Positions 34,841-44,364 of a stretch of DNA of 64,000 nucleotides are shown here, piece after piece. The DNA comes from Xenophilus sp. E41. GTDB lineage: Bacteria > Pseudomonadota > Gammaproteobacteria > Burkholderiales > Burkholderiaceae_C. The notes under the pieces were generated by a model. It ran no database searches. It saw nothing but the letters and a program-made list of their open reading frames with translations, and was not told the DNA's origin. The stretch lies in assembly GCF_003671765.1 (NCBI RefSeq), contig NZ_QPIB01000041.1, positions 1-64,000 on the forward strand. The letters run 5' to 3'. Both the position numbers and the translations under genes were made by a program. Within the stretch, counting starts at the first letter, position 1, and every line of letters starts with the position of its first letter.

Positions 34841-35449
34841 TTATTCCGCCGAGGGCGCGCCGGTCTTGGGCTTGCGCCCCTTGAAATCCACGATGGGTGC
34901 GAGCCGCGCCTCGCGCAGCTCGTCCAGGGTGAAGCCGAGCGCCTGGACCGGGGCCGGCGCGCGCTTCTTGCTGATCTTCTGGCCCGGCTTGGCCGCGGGC
35001 TCTTCGCTCCACACGATCTGCCAGCCACGCTCGCCGTTCGGTCCTTCCGTGCGCTCCAGCGTGCCGCGGAACTTCTTGCGGTTGGCGTTGACCTGGCCGG
35101 CCGCTGCCTCGCCGATGGGCGCCTTGAGCGTGATGTCGATCGACTCGCCGGCGAAGCGCTCGAAATCCTGTTCGTTGCGCAGCGGGCGGTCGATGCCCGG
35201 CGAGGACACCTCGAGCCGCTTGTAGTCGACGTTGTCCACTTCCAGCGCATACTGCAGCTGGCGCGTGACCTTCTCGCAGTCCTCGACCGTCACGAAGGGC
35301 TCGGGCGCACCGGGCGCTGCTTCGGAGGTGGGGCCGGACCACGGCAGATCAATGGTGACGCGCAGCAGTCCTCCGGCCGAGCGTTCGATCTCGACCAGGT
35401 CGTAGCCCAGTCCGGCCACGGTTGTTTCGACTGTCTGCTGCAATGCCAC
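34841..35449 (-). CDS. rimP: Ribosome maturation factor RimP
   Basis: This 202-residue protein is required for 30S assembly. It begins at a GTG (35449, read as Met-Ala-Leu-Gln) matching the start used in relatives; the frame upstream is longer but not family-like. It has the N-terminal alpha/beta domain (GYDLVEIERSAGGLLRVTID), the SSPGIDRPLRNEQDF motif and the C-terminal SH3-like domain, followed by an extended lysine-rich segment. It is the first gene of the nusA-infB operon. Confidence 0.93.
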   Translation of the reverse strand: MALQQTVETTVAGLGYDLVEIERSAGGLLRVTIDLPWSGPTSEAAPGAPEPFVTVEDCEKVTRQLQYALEVDNVDYKRLEVSSPGIDRPLRNEQDFERFAGESIDITLKAPIGEAAAGQVNANRKKFRGTLERTEGPNGERGWQIVWSEEPAAKPGQKISKKRAPAPVQALGFTLDELREARLAPIVDFKGRKPKTGAPSAE

Positions 35450-35588
35450 CGGTGTGCGCGCGTCCTTGCGGGTAGCCGCCAAGGCCAGTGCCGCACCGGG
35501 TGCCGCCGGACGGGGCCTGAAGCCCGTGCGACTCACCCGGCACAAGAACTATGAAGGTCGAGGCGGTGGGAAAATGATCGACCAAAAA

Positions 35589-35615
35589 AAACGGGCGGTT
35601 GGTACCCGCCCGTTT
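35589..35615 (-). terminator. Intrinsic terminator/attenuator in the rimP leader
   Basis: AAACGGGCGG, a 7-base loop, CCGCCCGTTT, then eight T in total on the minus strand, flanked further by GACC/GGTC. It lies 71 bases after the stop of the upstream MFS gene and inside the leader of the rimP operon, downstream of the TATAAT promoter at 35631-35636. It may end the MFS transcript and also attenuate rimP-nusA-infB. Confidence 0.85.
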
Positions 35616-35630
35616 GGTCGTGAGCCTCAG

Positions 35631-35659
35631 ATTATAGCGGGCTGTGCGGAATTTGTCGC
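35631..35659 (-). promoter_or_regulatory. Sigma-70 promoter of the rimP-nusA-infB operon
   Basis: A perfect TATAAT -10 box (35636-35631 on the minus strand) is preceded by a 17-base spacer and GCGACA (35659-35654), which matches four of six -35 positions. Transcription would start near 35625, about 176 bases before the rimP start and just ahead of the hairpin at 35589-35615. Confidence 0.65.
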
Positions 35660-35685
35660 GTCGTCAAGCCGGCCGCGGCACAAAA

Positions 35686-36879
35686 TCAGCGGGCGCGACG
35701 CCGGGCCGTCCGCCAGACCCACAGAAAAAGCAGCGCGCCCAGCGCCAGGGCGGCTGCCGCCACCAGCAGCGGCACCGAAAAGGAACCGGTGCGATGTGCC
35801 AGTGGCGCCGCGAACAGCGGGCCGACGATCTGACCGATGCCGTACGACGCCGTGGCGTAGCCGATCAGCCCGGCCGCGGCATTGCCGCGCAGCCGCCGTG
35901 CGTCGCGCACCGCGAACAACGTGATGGCCGTGAAGGGCATGCCCAGCAGCAGGCTGCCCAGCGCGAAGCCGCCGATCGTCGGCCAGGCCACCGACAGCAG
36001 CACACCGAGGGCCTGCAGCGCGTAGGCCGCGGCCAGGAGCAGCCGGTTGTCCCAGTGCGTGGGGGCGCGCGCCCCGATCAGCGCGCCGGGAATCACGGCC
36101 AGCCCGAAGAGCGGCCAGAACAGGTCCGGCCAGGGCGAGCCGGGCAGCGCCTGACGCGCGATCACCGGCAGGAAGGTCGCCGTGATGATGTAGCCGAAGC
36201 CTGCCAGGCCGTAGAGCAGCACCAGCGCGCGTGCGTCGCTGCGGTCGTGGGCCGACGGCGCCGCCAGCGGTGCGACTACCGGCGGCGGGCTGCCCGGCGT
36301 GCCTGCATGCGCGCCGTCGTCGAAGATGCGCCAGATCACGGCGATGAGCAGCAGCGCCACCAGCCCGAAGCCGATCCACGCGGCGTCGGACCCCCAGCGC
36401 CCGGCCAGCCCGCCCAGCAGGCCGGTCGCCGCGATGCCGATGCCCGGGCCGGTGTAGATCACGCCGCCGAGCGTCGGTGTGCCTGTCTCGGCCAGGCGCC
36501 GCAGGCCCCAGCCCGAGGCGAAGACGAAGGTCCAGGCGCTCATGACGCCCGCCGCGGTGCGCAACACCCCCCAGGCCGTGAAGCCGTGCAGCAGCCCCAT
36601 GCCCAGAAGCAGCAGCGCCGTGGCGACCAGGCCGCCGCGCACCATGCGCGGCGCGGCCACGCGGATCGCCGCGCACGACAGCGCACCGACGAAGTAGCCG
36701 AGGTAGTTGAGCGAGGCCAGCAGGCCGCCCGCTTCCAGGTTCAGCTTGCCCTCGTGGAGCATGACGGGAAGCATGGGGGTGAAGGCGAAGCGTCCGAGGC
36801 CCATCGCCACGGCCAGGGCCACCATGCAGGCCAGCGCGGCCCGCCAGCCGCCGCGCGGCTCGTATCCGGTATTCGACAT
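35686..36879 (-). CDS. MFS transporter of the YbfB/YjiJ family
   Basis: This 397-residue major facilitator has 12 predicted membrane segments. It has the family opening (ALACMVALAVAMGLGRFAFTPMLP, the GxGRFxxTPxLP signature near residues 27-37) and the YLGYFVGAL segment. The substrate is unknown. It lies 20 bases downstream of yejF in the same direction, so it may be co-transcribed with the importer. The start ATG 36879 follows from the family N-terminus. Confidence 0.88.
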   Translation of the reverse strand: MSNTGYEPRGGWRAALACMVALAVAMGLGRFAFTPMLPVMLHEGKLNLEAGGLLASLNYLGYFVGALSCAAIRVAAPRMVRGGLVATALLLLGMGLLHGFTAWGVLRTAAGVMSAWTFVFASGWGLRRLAETGTPTLGGVIYTGPGIGIAATGLLGGLAGRWGSDAAWIGFGLVALLLIAVIWRIFDDGAHAGTPGSPPPVVAPLAAPSAHDRSDARALVLLYGLAGFGYIITATFLPVIARQALPGSPWPDLFWPLFGLAVIPGALIGARAPTHWDNRLLLAAAYALQALGVLLSVAWPTIGGFALGSLLLGMPFTAITLFAVRDARRLRGNAAAGLIGYATASYGIGQIVGPLFAAPLAHRTGSFSVPLLVAAAALALGALLFLWVWRTARRRAR

Positions 36880-36899
36880 CCAGGGGTTTCTGATTTGTT

Positions 36900-38516
36900 C
36901 TATTCGGCCAGCGCAGCGGCCACCAGCTGGCGTGTGTAGGGATGCTGCGGGGCATCGAGCACCTGCTCGACGGTGCCTTGTTCCACGACCGCGCCGTCCT
37001 TCATCACCAGCACCCGGTGCGCCATGGCGCGGATGACTTCCACGTCGTGGGTGATCAGCAGGTAGCTCAGGCCGCGCTCGCGCTGCAGCCGCTGCAGCAG
37101 GCCCAGCACCTGCTTCTGGATCGTCACGTCCAGCGCGCTGGTCGGCTCGTCCAGCACCAGCAGTTCGGGGTCGACGATCAGCGCCCGCGCGATCGCCAGG
37201 CGCTGCCGCTGGCCGCCCGAGAACTCGTGGGGATAGCGCTGCAGCAGTGACGGGAACTGCGCTTCGGTGAGTCCGACGTCGGCCAGCGCTGCGAGCACGC
37301 GCTCGCGCCGGGCGGCGTCGGTCGCCTGCCCGTGCACGGCCAGGCCTTCGCCCACGATCCCCTCGACCGTGAGGCGCGGCGACAGCGACGAGAACGGGTC
37401 CTGGAACACCACCTGCACCACCCGGCGCAGCGGCCGGTCGGCCCCAGTGCGGCGCGTCCACCCACGGCCGTCGATGCGCAGTTCGCCCTGGGCGGGCAGC
37501 AGGCCCAGCGCGGCCAGGGCCAGCGTGGACTTGCCCGAGCCGGACTCGCCGACGACGCCGAGCGTCTCGCCGCGCGCGATCGCCAGGTCGGCGCCCTGCA
37601 CCGCCACGAACGAATCGCGGCCGAACCAGCCGCGAAGGCCGGGGCGCGGCACGGGGTAACTGACGCGCAGGCCACGGGCCGCCAGCACCGGCGGGCGCCC
37701 GGCATCCGCGGCCGGCACGGCGACGACATCGCGCGTCGGCCGGCTGTCGATCAGCTTGCGGGTGTAGGGGTGCCGGGGCGCGTCGAACACGTCGGCGACG
37801 GCGCCCTCCTCCACCAGGCGCCCCTGCTCCATCACCGCCACGCGGTCGGCGAAGCGGCGCACCAGGTTGAGGTCGTGGGTGATGAGCAGCACCGCCATCC
37901 CGTACTGCTGCTGCAGCTTGTCGAGCAGGTCGAGGATCTGCACCCGCAGGGTCACGTCCAGGGCGGTGGTGGGCTCGTCGGCCAACAACAGGCGCGGCTT
38001 GCAGGCCAGGGCCATGGCGATCATGGCGCGCTGGCGCTGCCCCCCGGAGAGCTGGTGCGGGAAGGACCGCGCCCGCCGTGCCGGCTCGGGCACACCGGTG
38101 TCGGCCAGCAGTTGCACCGCCGCGGCCTGCGCCTCGCGCCGGCCCATCGCCTCGTGCAGCTCGAGCACCTCGGCGATCTGGTCGCCCACCGGGTACAGCG
38201 GGTTGAGTGCCGTCATCGGCTCCTGGAAGATCATCGCGATCTCGCGGCCCCGCACGCCGCGCAGTTCGCGCTCCGAAATCGATAGCAGGTCGCGTTCGCC
38301 TGGCGGGGCCTCCGGGCCGAAAAGGCTTGCAACGCCCGACAGCTCGGCGTTGGGCACCAGCCGCAGCAGGCTCAGTGCCGTGATGGTCTTGCCCGACCCG
38401 GACTCGCCCACCAGCGCAAGCTTCTCGCCGGCGGCGATGTCGAAGTCGACGCCATGCACGACCTCCTTGCCATCGAAGGCGATGCGCAGGTTGCGGACTT
38501 GGAGAAGTGGGGTCAT
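36900..38516 (-). CDS. yejF: Oligopeptide/microcin-type ABC importer ATPase (two fused NBDs)
   Basis: This 538-residue protein contains two complete ABC ATPase domains. Domain 1 has Walker A GESGSGKT (residues 36-43), LSGGQRQR and LLLADEPTTALD. Domain 2 has Walker A GESGSGKST, FSGGQRQR and LLVLDEPTSALD. The tandem layout is that of YejF, the energising subunit of YejABEF, which imports microcin C-like peptides and other oligopeptides. It is the fourth importer gene in the order yejA-yejB-(TA pair)-yejE-yejF. Confidence 0.93.
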   Translation of the reverse strand: MTPLLQVRNLRIAFDGKEVVHGVDFDIAAGEKLALVGESGSGKTITALSLLRLVPNAELSGVASLFGPEAPPGERDLLSISERELRGVRGREIAMIFQEPMTALNPLYPVGDQIAEVLELHEAMGRREAQAAAVQLLADTGVPEPARRARSFPHQLSGGQRQRAMIAMALACKPRLLLADEPTTALDVTLRVQILDLLDKLQQQYGMAVLLITHDLNLVRRFADRVAVMEQGRLVEEGAVADVFDAPRHPYTRKLIDSRPTRDVVAVPAADAGRPPVLAARGLRVSYPVPRPGLRGWFGRDSFVAVQGADLAIARGETLGVVGESGSGKSTLALAALGLLPAQGELRIDGRGWTRRTGADRPLRRVVQVVFQDPFSSLSPRLTVEGIVGEGLAVHGQATDAARRERVLAALADVGLTEAQFPSLLQRYPHEFSGGQRQRLAIARALIVDPELLVLDEPTSALDVTIQKQVLGLLQRLQRERGLSYLLITHDVEVIRAMAHRVLVMKDGAVVEQGTVEQVLDAPQHPYTRQLVAAALAE

Positions 38517-38527
38517 GGGGTGCGGGC

Positions 38528-38640
38528 AGCCGTACGCGAAGGTCGCGAAATGTGCGCGAAGGTCGCGAAAGGAATAGCCAAATTCCTGCTGGATGTTTTT
38601 CGCGTCTTTCGCGAAACCTTCGCGCCCTTCGCGTACGGCT
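38528..38640. repeat. CGCGAAGG-type palindromic repeat, copy B (yejE-yejF junction)
   Basis: Outer arms AGCCGTACGCGAAGG (38528-38542) and CCTTCGCGTACGGCT (38626-38640) are perfect 15-bp inverted repeats. Inner CGCGAAGGTCGCGAAA and TTTCGCGAAACCTTCGCG blocks also pair. It fills the gap between yejE and yejF. Copy C has the same right arm. Confidence 0.85.
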
Positions 38641-38649
38641 GTCCGTTTT

Positions 38650-39750
38650 TCATCGGTCCGCCTTCCTCGGGTCCATGGCGTCGCGCAGCGCGTCGCCCAT
38701 GAAGGTCAGCAGCATCAGCGTGACGACCAGCACGCCGAAGGTCGACATGGAGATCCACCAGGCGTCGATGTTGGCCTTGCCCTGGTTGAGCAGTTCGCCC
38801 AGCGACGGCGTGCCGGGCGGCACGCCCAGGCCCAGGAAGTCGAGCGAGGTCAGCGCGAGGATGGCCGCGCTCATGCGGAACGGCAGGAAGGTGACGACCG
38901 GCACCATGCTGTTGGGCAGGATGTGGCGCCACATGATCTGCAGGTTGCCCACGCCGAGCGCGCGGGCGGCGCGCACGTAGTCCATCTGCCGGTTGCGCAG
39001 GAACTCGGCGCGCACATAGTCCGACAGGCCCATCCAGCCGAACAGCGACAGCAGGATGAGCAGCAGCGCCACGCTGGGCGCGAAGATGGCGCTGAAGATG
39101 ATGAGCAGGTACAGCTCGGGCATCGATCCCCAGATCTCGATGAAGCGCTGGAAGGCCAGGTCGGTCTTGCCGCCGAAGTAGCCCTGGATCGCGCCGGTGA
39201 TCACACCCAGCACCACGCCGATGGCGGTGAGCGCCAGCGCGAAGAGCACGCTCACCCGGAAGCCGTAGATGAGCTGAGCCAGCAGGTCGCGGCCCCGGTC
39301 GTCGGTGCCGAAGAGGTTCTCGCGCGAGGGCGCCGCCGGGTTGGGCTGGCTCGCGAAGTAATTGAGGGTGCGCGGGCCGTACGGATTGGGCGCATAGACG
39401 GCCCAGTTGCCGCCGTCGGTGATGCGCTGGCGGATGAAGGGGTCGAGGTAGTCGGCCGGCGTCTCGAAGTCGCCACCGAAGGCTTTCTCGGAATAGTCCT
39501 TGACCACCGGGAAGTAGGTCTGGCCCTGGTAGCGCACCACCAGCGGCTTGTCGGTCGACAGCAGCTCGGCGAACAGGCTCAGCACCACCAAGGCGACGAA
39601 AAGGACCAGGCTGTAGAAGCCCAGCCGATTGCGGCGGAAGCGCCGCCAGGCCCGGCGGCCGGGCGACACACGCGCCGGGCTCACGTGCGGCGCTTCTTCG
39701 GCGTCGCCTGCGAGGCGAACCCCGTTTTCGAGCGGCGGGGCAGGACTCAT
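38650..39750 (-). CDS. yejE: ABC importer permease YejE
   Basis: This 366-residue inner-membrane permease has an N-terminal membrane span (about residues 45-65), a periplasmic insert (70-165) and five spans of the BPD_transp_1 domain (170-360) with the EAA-type loop [22 protein letters not shown]. It is the counterpart of E. coli YejE. ATG 39750 is chosen. It is separated from yejB by a toxin-antitoxin gene pair. Confidence 0.92.
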   Translation of the reverse strand: MSPAPPLENGVRLAGDAEEAPHVSPARVSPGRRAWRRFRRNRLGFYSLVLFVALVVLSLFAELLSTDKPLVVRYQGQTYFPVVKDYSEKAFGGDFETPADYLDPFIRQRITDGGNWAVYAPNPYGPRTLNYFASQPNPAAPSRENLFGTDDRGRDLLAQLIYGFRVSVLFALALTAIGVVLGVITGAIQGYFGGKTDLAFQRFIEIWGSMPELYLLIIFSAIFAPSVALLLILLSLFGWMGLSDYVRAEFLRNRQMDYVRAARALGVGNLQIMWRHILPNSMVPVVTFLPFRMSAAILALTSLDFLGLGVPPGTPSLGELLNQGKANIDAWWISMSTFGVLVVTLMLLTFMGDALRDAMDPRKADR

Positions 39751-39811
39751 TGGAGAACCTCTGCGCCGCGCGCTGCGGTGCGAGCCCCCTTCGGAGCGGC
39801 TGGGCGGGTGC

Positions 39812-40216
39812 TCATGCGTCGAAAGGGTTGAGCACGGCGACGCCGCACCCGTCGAAGTCGCGCACGTTGCGCGTGACGAGCGTGAGGGCGTGGACCTGGG
39901 CGGTGGCGGCGATGAGCATGTCGGCCTGGCTGCGCACGCGCCCGCGGTTGCCCAGCAGGCCGCGCAAGTCGCCGCCACGGCGGGCGATGGTCTCATTGAC
40001 ATCGATCACGCGGCCACTGGCCACGAAATCGTCGAAGAAGATGGCAGCAGCCTTGCGCGGCTTGCGCGCCAGCCCGAACACGACTTCGTCGACGGTGATG
40101 GCCGACACGGAAAGCGGCTGCGCCAGGGACGCGATACGAGAGAACCATTGCAGAACCGCGCCATCGGGCGCCGGACGCATCAGTTCGCTCACGATGTTGG
40201 TGTCGAGCAGGTACAC
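39812..40216 (-). CDS. VapC-type PIN-domain toxin
   Basis: This 134-residue PIN ribonuclease begins [14 protein letters not shown] with the first catalytic Asp near residue 5. Acidic residues VDE (near 44) and the C-terminal ADMLIAATA and TRNVRDF segments complete the active site. PIN toxins cleave tRNA or rRNA. The GTG start at 40216 lies two bases after the antitoxin stop, forming the usual antitoxin-toxin order. The pair sits between yejB and yejE. Confidence 0.9.
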   Translation of the reverse strand: MYLLDTNIVSELMRPAPDGAVLQWFSRIASLAQPLSVSAITVDEVVFGLARKPRKAAAIFFDDFVASGRVIDVNETIARRGGDLRGLLGNRGRVRSQADMLIAATAQVHALTLVTRNVRDFDGCGVAVLNPFDA

Positions 40217-40218
40217 GG

Positions 40219-40566
40219 TCAGGGGAGCCTGGGTGGTGCGTCGTCGGGGTCGGGGGCCCGATCCGATGCCGGCTCGTCCCAATAGTGGGGGTCGTCCACC
40301 ATCGGGTTGAAGCGGTCCGTGCGTGGCGGCAATTCGATGCCGTCCTCGAAACCCTCCTCGATGAGGGCTGCGCGCATCTTGGCGAACAGTTCCATCAGGT
40401 CCGGCTTCTCCCGCTCGGCCTTCCAGCGACGGAACTCCTCGAACTCCTGCGGCGAGACCATCACCGCCACCGGCTTGTCGCGGTTGTAGATGGCCTGCGG
40501 CTCCTGCGCGGTGAGGCGCACGACTTCGGAGAACTGCTGCTTGGCGCTGGCGATGTTCCAGGTCAT
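40219..40566 (-). CDS. Phd/YefM-type antitoxin, partner of the PIN toxin
   Basis: This is a 115-residue antitoxin. The N-terminal Phd/YefM DNA-binding domain occupies residues 1-55 ([44 protein letters not shown]). An extended acidic, proline-rich C-terminal arm (60-115), longer than usual, should neutralise the toxin. The start is preceded by about 58 bp to the yejB stop, where an autoregulated promoter could lie. Confidence 0.9.
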   Translation of the reverse strand: MTWNIASAKQQFSEVVRLTAQEPQAIYNRDKPVAVMVSPQEFEEFRRWKAEREKPDLMELFAKMRAALIEEGFEDGIELPPRTDRFNPMVDDPHYWDEPASDRAPDPDDAPPRLP

Positions 40567-40624
40567 GGTCGACCCCCGAAAAGGACACTGAATATGGACA
40601 TCTTATCCTTCTTATATGTCCACT

Positions 40625-41659
40625 TCAATCGAACTTCACGCGCGGATCGACCCACACGTAGCAGAGGTCGGAGATCAGCTTGGTCACCAGCCCGATGAGC
40701 GTGAAGAGGTAGAGCGTGCCCAGCACCACGGGGTAGTCGCGCCGGATCACGCTCTCGTAGCTCAGCAGGCCCAGGCCGTCGAGCGAGAACAGTGTCTCGA
40801 TGAGCAGCGACCCGGCGAAGAAGGCGCCGATGAAGGCGGCCGGGAAGCCGGTGATGATGGGGATGAGCGCGTTGCGGAACACGTGCTTCCACAGCACCTG
40901 CTTCTCCTTTAGCCCCTTGGCGCGCGCGGTCAGCACGTACTGCTTGCGGATCTCCTCGAGGAAGGCGTTCTTGGTCAGCATGGCCGTCACCGCGAAGCTG
41001 CCCAGCACCATCGCCGTGACCGGCAGCGCGATGTGCCAGAGGTAGTCGACGATGCGCGCCCCCCAAGACAGCTGCTCCCAGTTCGATGACGTGAGCCCGC
41101 GCAGCGGGAACCACTGCAGTTGCCCGCCGAAGATGACCAGCAGCGCCACGCCGAGCACGAAGCCCGGGATGGCGTAGCCCACCAGCACGAAGAGCGTGGT
41201 GACGAAGTCGAAGCGGGTGCCGGCCCGCACCGCCTTGGCCACGCCCAGCGGCACCGCGATGAGGTAGCTGATGAAGAAGGTCCACAGACCCAGGCTGATC
41301 GAGACCGGCAGCTTCTCCTTGACCAGCTCCCACACGCCCTTGCGCTGGTAGAAGCTCTGGCCCAGATCCAGCTTGGCGAAGGACTTGAGCATCTGCCAGA
41401 AGCGCTCGTGCGCCGGCTTGTCGAAACCGTAGAAGGCCTTGATCTCCTCGATGCGCTTGGGGTCCAGGCCCTGGCGGCCGCGGTAGCCCGAGCCATGCGA
41501 GGCCGCGCCCTCCCCGCCCGAATCGCGGCCCTGCAATTGGGCCGCCATCTGCTCGACCGGTCCGCCCGGCACGAACTGGATGACGGTGAAGGTCAGGAGC
41601 AACACCCCGAGCAGGGTCGGGATCATCAGCAGCAGGCGCTTGAGGATGTAGCTGGCCAT
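40625..41659 (-). CDS. yejB: ABC importer permease YejB
   Basis: This 344-residue permease has an N-terminal span (MASYILKRLLLMIPTLLGVLLLTF), a long periplasmic segment and the BPD_transp_1 core with the EAA loop TARAKGLKEKQVLWKHVFRNALIP. It pairs with YejE to form the membrane channel. It begins 7 bases after the yejA stop, so the two are co-transcribed. Confidence 0.93.
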   Translation of the reverse strand: MASYILKRLLLMIPTLLGVLLLTFTVIQFVPGGPVEQMAAQLQGRDSGGEGAASHGSGYRGRQGLDPKRIEEIKAFYGFDKPAHERFWQMLKSFAKLDLGQSFYQRKGVWELVKEKLPVSISLGLWTFFISYLIAVPLGVAKAVRAGTRFDFVTTLFVLVGYAIPGFVLGVALLVIFGGQLQWFPLRGLTSSNWEQLSWGARIVDYLWHIALPVTAMVLGSFAVTAMLTKNAFLEEIRKQYVLTARAKGLKEKQVLWKHVFRNALIPIITGFPAAFIGAFFAGSLLIETLFSLDGLGLLSYESVIRRDYPVVLGTLYLFTLIGLVTKLISDLCYVWVDPRVKFD

Positions 41660-41666
41660 CGTGTGC

Positions 41667-43502
41667 CTACTTGTTGGCGGGCGATGCCCACCAGGTCGAG
41701 ATGGCCCAGGCGTGGGCGTCGTAGTACGGCGGGATCGTCCGGGGCAGCACGAAGGGCGCGGGCCGGTAGCCGATCAGGAAGGCGTCGCCGTAATACTGCG
41801 GCACGCCGTAGTAGCCGTGCGAGAGCAGGCGGTCGAGCACCCGCATGGCGGTCACCAGCTCGGGCCGGGTGCGGGCCGACACCACCTTGCCGACGATCGC
41901 ATCCACGGCCGGATCGGCGATGCCCCAGATGTTGGACGAGCCCGTGGTCTCGGCCGCCTTGGAGCCGAAGCGCTCGAAGAGCTCGCTGCCCGGCGCCGTG
42001 CTGCCGGGCAGGCGCACGGTGGTCATCTCGAAATCGAAGTTGTCCATGCGCTGCTGCGCAAGCGAGAAGTCCACGCTGCGAAAGCTCATGTCGATGCCCA
42101 GCTTGCGCAGCGCGCCCTGCATCGGCGCCATCACCCGCAGCGTCGAAGGCTGGTCGTTCAGCACCTCGATAGTGAAGGGCTCGCCCTTGGCGTTGCGAAG
42201 GGCGCCGTCGCGGTAGGTCCAGCCCGCCTCGGCCAGCAGCTTCTGCGCCTGGCGCAGGTTCTCGCGCAGGCTGTGCGGCGGCGTGGTCACGGGCGACACC
42301 ACGGCCGGGCCGAAGACCTCGGGCCGCAGCTTGTCCCGCAGCGGCTCCATCAGCGCGAGCTCGTCGGGCCTGGGCAGGCCTTCGGCATGGAACTCGCTGT
42401 TGGGGAACCAGCCCTCGACCCGCTTGTACAGGCCGTAGAACATCTGCCGGTTGAGCCATTCGAAGTCGAAGGCCAGGCCGATCGCCTGGCGCACCCGCAC
42501 GTCCTTGAACTTGTCCTTGCGCAGGTTGAAGACCCAACCCTGGTAGTCGCCCGGATTGCCGTTGGGAAAGGCGCGCTTGACCACCTCGCCGCGGTCGAAC
42601 ACGCGGCCGGTGTACTGGCGGGCCCAGTTGCGCGAGATGAATTCGCGCATGAAGTCGTACTCGCCGGCCTTGAGGCCCTCGAAGCGGCTGGTCTCGTCGA
42701 GGTAGATCTTGTAGCTGACCCGGTCGAAGTTGAACTGGCCCTTGCGCACAGGAAGATCGGCCCCCCAGTAGTTCGGATCGCGCACGTAGGTGATGTCGCG
42801 CCCGAGCCGGCCGCTCGGCAGCTTGTAGGGGCCCGACGCGATGGGCAGCTCGGTCGTCACCTGGTCGAAGGGCTTGCCCTTGCCCCAGGCGCGGCTGAAG
42901 ACCGGCATGCCGCCCACCACCAGCGGCAGCTCGGGGTTCGGCGTCGCGAAGTCGAAGCGCACCGTGCGCTCGGCGGTGGCGGTGGCCTTCTTCACCTCGG
43001 CGTAGATGGTGCGGAACTGCGGCGCGGCCTCCTTGCTCATGAGCGTGTCGAAGGAGTGCACCACGTCGGCAGCGAGCACCGGCGAGCCGTCGTTGAAGCG
43101 GGCCTTGGGGTTGAGGCGGAAGGTCGCCGAGAGGCCGTCGGACGCCGCCTCGACGTCCTCGGCCAGCAGGCCGTAGGCGGTGGTGGGCTCCTCGCTGTTG
43201 CCGGTGAGCAGGCTCTCGAACATCAGCGTGCCCAGGCCGGCCGGCGCCGTGCCCTTGAGCGTGAAGGGATTGAACTTGTCGAAGTTGGTGGGGCGCGTGG
43301 GCGGCACGAGGCGGATCTCGCCGCCCTTGGGCGCATCGGGGTTCACATAGTCGAAATGCGTGAAGCCCGGCGGGTACTTGATGTCGCCGAACTGGGCGTA
43401 GGCATGCGCCGCCCACACCGGATTTCCAGACAGCGCCAACGCACAGAGCAGCCAACCTCGCATGCGAGAATTCTGCACAAGATTTCTACGAGGCATTTTC
43501 AT
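41667..43502 (-). CDS. yejA: Periplasmic oligopeptide-binding protein YejA
   Basis: This is a class C extracellular solute-binding protein of the SBP_bac_5 family that supplies YejBEF. The signal peptide cleaves near WAAHA, and the mature protein includes [14 protein letters not shown] and the C-terminal [18 protein letters not shown] 43502 (611 residues) is chosen because GGAGAG stands seven bases upstream; ATG 43463 would give 598 residues without a ribosome site. With the 43502 start, its start codon overlaps that of divergent fabI. Confidence 0.9.
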   Translation of the reverse strand: MKMPRRNLVQNSRMRGWLLCALALSGNPVWAAHAYAQFGDIKYPPGFTHFDYVNPDAPKGGEIRLVPPTRPTNFDKFNPFTLKGTAPAGLGTLMFESLLTGNSEEPTTAYGLLAEDVEAASDGLSATFRLNPKARFNDGSPVLAADVVHSFDTLMSKEAAPQFRTIYAEVKKATATAERTVRFDFATPNPELPLVVGGMPVFSRAWGKGKPFDQVTTELPIASGPYKLPSGRLGRDITYVRDPNYWGADLPVRKGQFNFDRVSYKIYLDETSRFEGLKAGEYDFMREFISRNWARQYTGRVFDRGEVVKRAFPNGNPGDYQGWVFNLRKDKFKDVRVRQAIGLAFDFEWLNRQMFYGLYKRVEGWFPNSEFHAEGLPRPDELALMEPLRDKLRPEVFGPAVVSPVTTPPHSLRENLRQAQKLLAEAGWTYRDGALRNAKGEPFTIEVLNDQPSTLRVMAPMQGALRKLGIDMSFRSVDFSLAQQRMDNFDFEMTTVRLPGSTAPGSELFERFGSKAAETTGSSNIWGIADPAVDAIVGKVVSARTRPELVTAMRVLDRLLSHGYYGVPQYYGDAFLIGYRPAPFVLPRTIPPYYDAHAWAISTWWASPANK

Positions 43503-44292
43503 GGGCTTTCTCTCCGGCAAGAAACTGTTGATCACGGGCGTGTTGAGCAACCGATCCATCGGCTACGGCATCGCCAAGGCCTGCCACCAGCAGGGCGCCG
43601 AACTGGCCTTCAGCTACGTCGGCGAGCGCTTCAAGGACCGCATCACCGAGTTCGCCGCCGACTTCGATTCCAAGCTGGTGTTCGATTGCGACGTGGGCGA
43701 CGATGCCCAGATCGACAAGCTCTTCGCCGACCTGTCGAAGACCTGGCCCAAGTTCGACGGTTTCGTGCACAGCATCGGCTTCGCGCCGCGCGAGGCGATC
43801 GCGGGCGACTTCCTCGAGGGCCTCTCGCGCGAAGGCTTCAAGATCGCGCACGACATCAGCGCCTACAGCTTCCCGGCCATGGCCAAGGCGGCCCTGCCTT
43901 ACCTCAACGACAAGTCGGCCCTTCTCACGCTGACCTACCTGGGTGCCGTGCGCGCCCTGCCCAACTACAACACCATGGGCCTGGCCAAGGCCAGCCTCGA
44001 GGCCTCGGTGCGCTACCTGGCCGGCTCGCTCGGCCCGCGCGGCATGCGCGTCAACGGCATCAGTGCCGGCCCGGTCAAGACGCTGGCTGCCAGCGGCATC
44101 AAGGGCTTCGGCAAGATCCTCAGCACCGTGGCCGAGGTCTCGCCCATCCGCCGCAACATCACGATCGAGGACGTGGGCAACGTCGCGGCCTTCCTGCTGT
44201 CGGACCTGGCGGCCGGCGTGACAGCCGAGATCACCTATGTCGACGGCGGCTTCAGCAACGTCGTGGGTGGCATCGACGAGCCCGCGGCCTGA
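43501..44292 (+). CDS. fabI: Enoyl-ACP reductase (NADH) FabI
   Basis: This 263-residue short-chain dehydrogenase-type enzyme catalyses the last step of fatty-acid elongation and is the triclosan/isoniazid-type target. It has the nucleotide-binding segment [13 protein letters not shown] and catalytic Tyr/Lys in [19 protein letters not shown] (Y-x6-K). The C-terminus ends in the family's [12 protein letters not shown] 43501 has GAGG seven bases upstream. Its start overlaps that of yejA on the other strand. Confidence 0.96.
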   Translation: MGFLSGKKLLITGVLSNRSIGYGIAKACHQQGAELAFSYVGERFKDRITEFAADFDSKLVFDCDVGDDAQIDKLFADLSKTWPKFDGFVHSIGFAPREAIAGDFLEGLSREGFKIAHDISAYSFPAMAKAALPYLNDKSALLTLTYLGAVRALPNYNTMGLAKASLEASVRYLAGSLGPRGMRVNGISAGPVKTLAASGIKGFGKILSTVAEVSPIRRNITIEDVGNVAAFLLSDLAAGVTAEITYVDGGFSNVVGGIDEPAA

Positions 44293-44364
44293 GCTGCATT
44301 CTTCCAAGCCAGAAGTGCCCGCAGCGCCCGCAAGCCGGGCGCAGGCAGCTATCGATTCCATAGC

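Noticed and set aside
30377..35554. A 1,725-codon open frame on the plus strand opposite rimP-nusA-infB
   Set aside because: It is fully antisense to three certain genes. Its protein is a repetitive H/R/G/L-rich mirror of the codon bias in high-GC DNA, with no domain.
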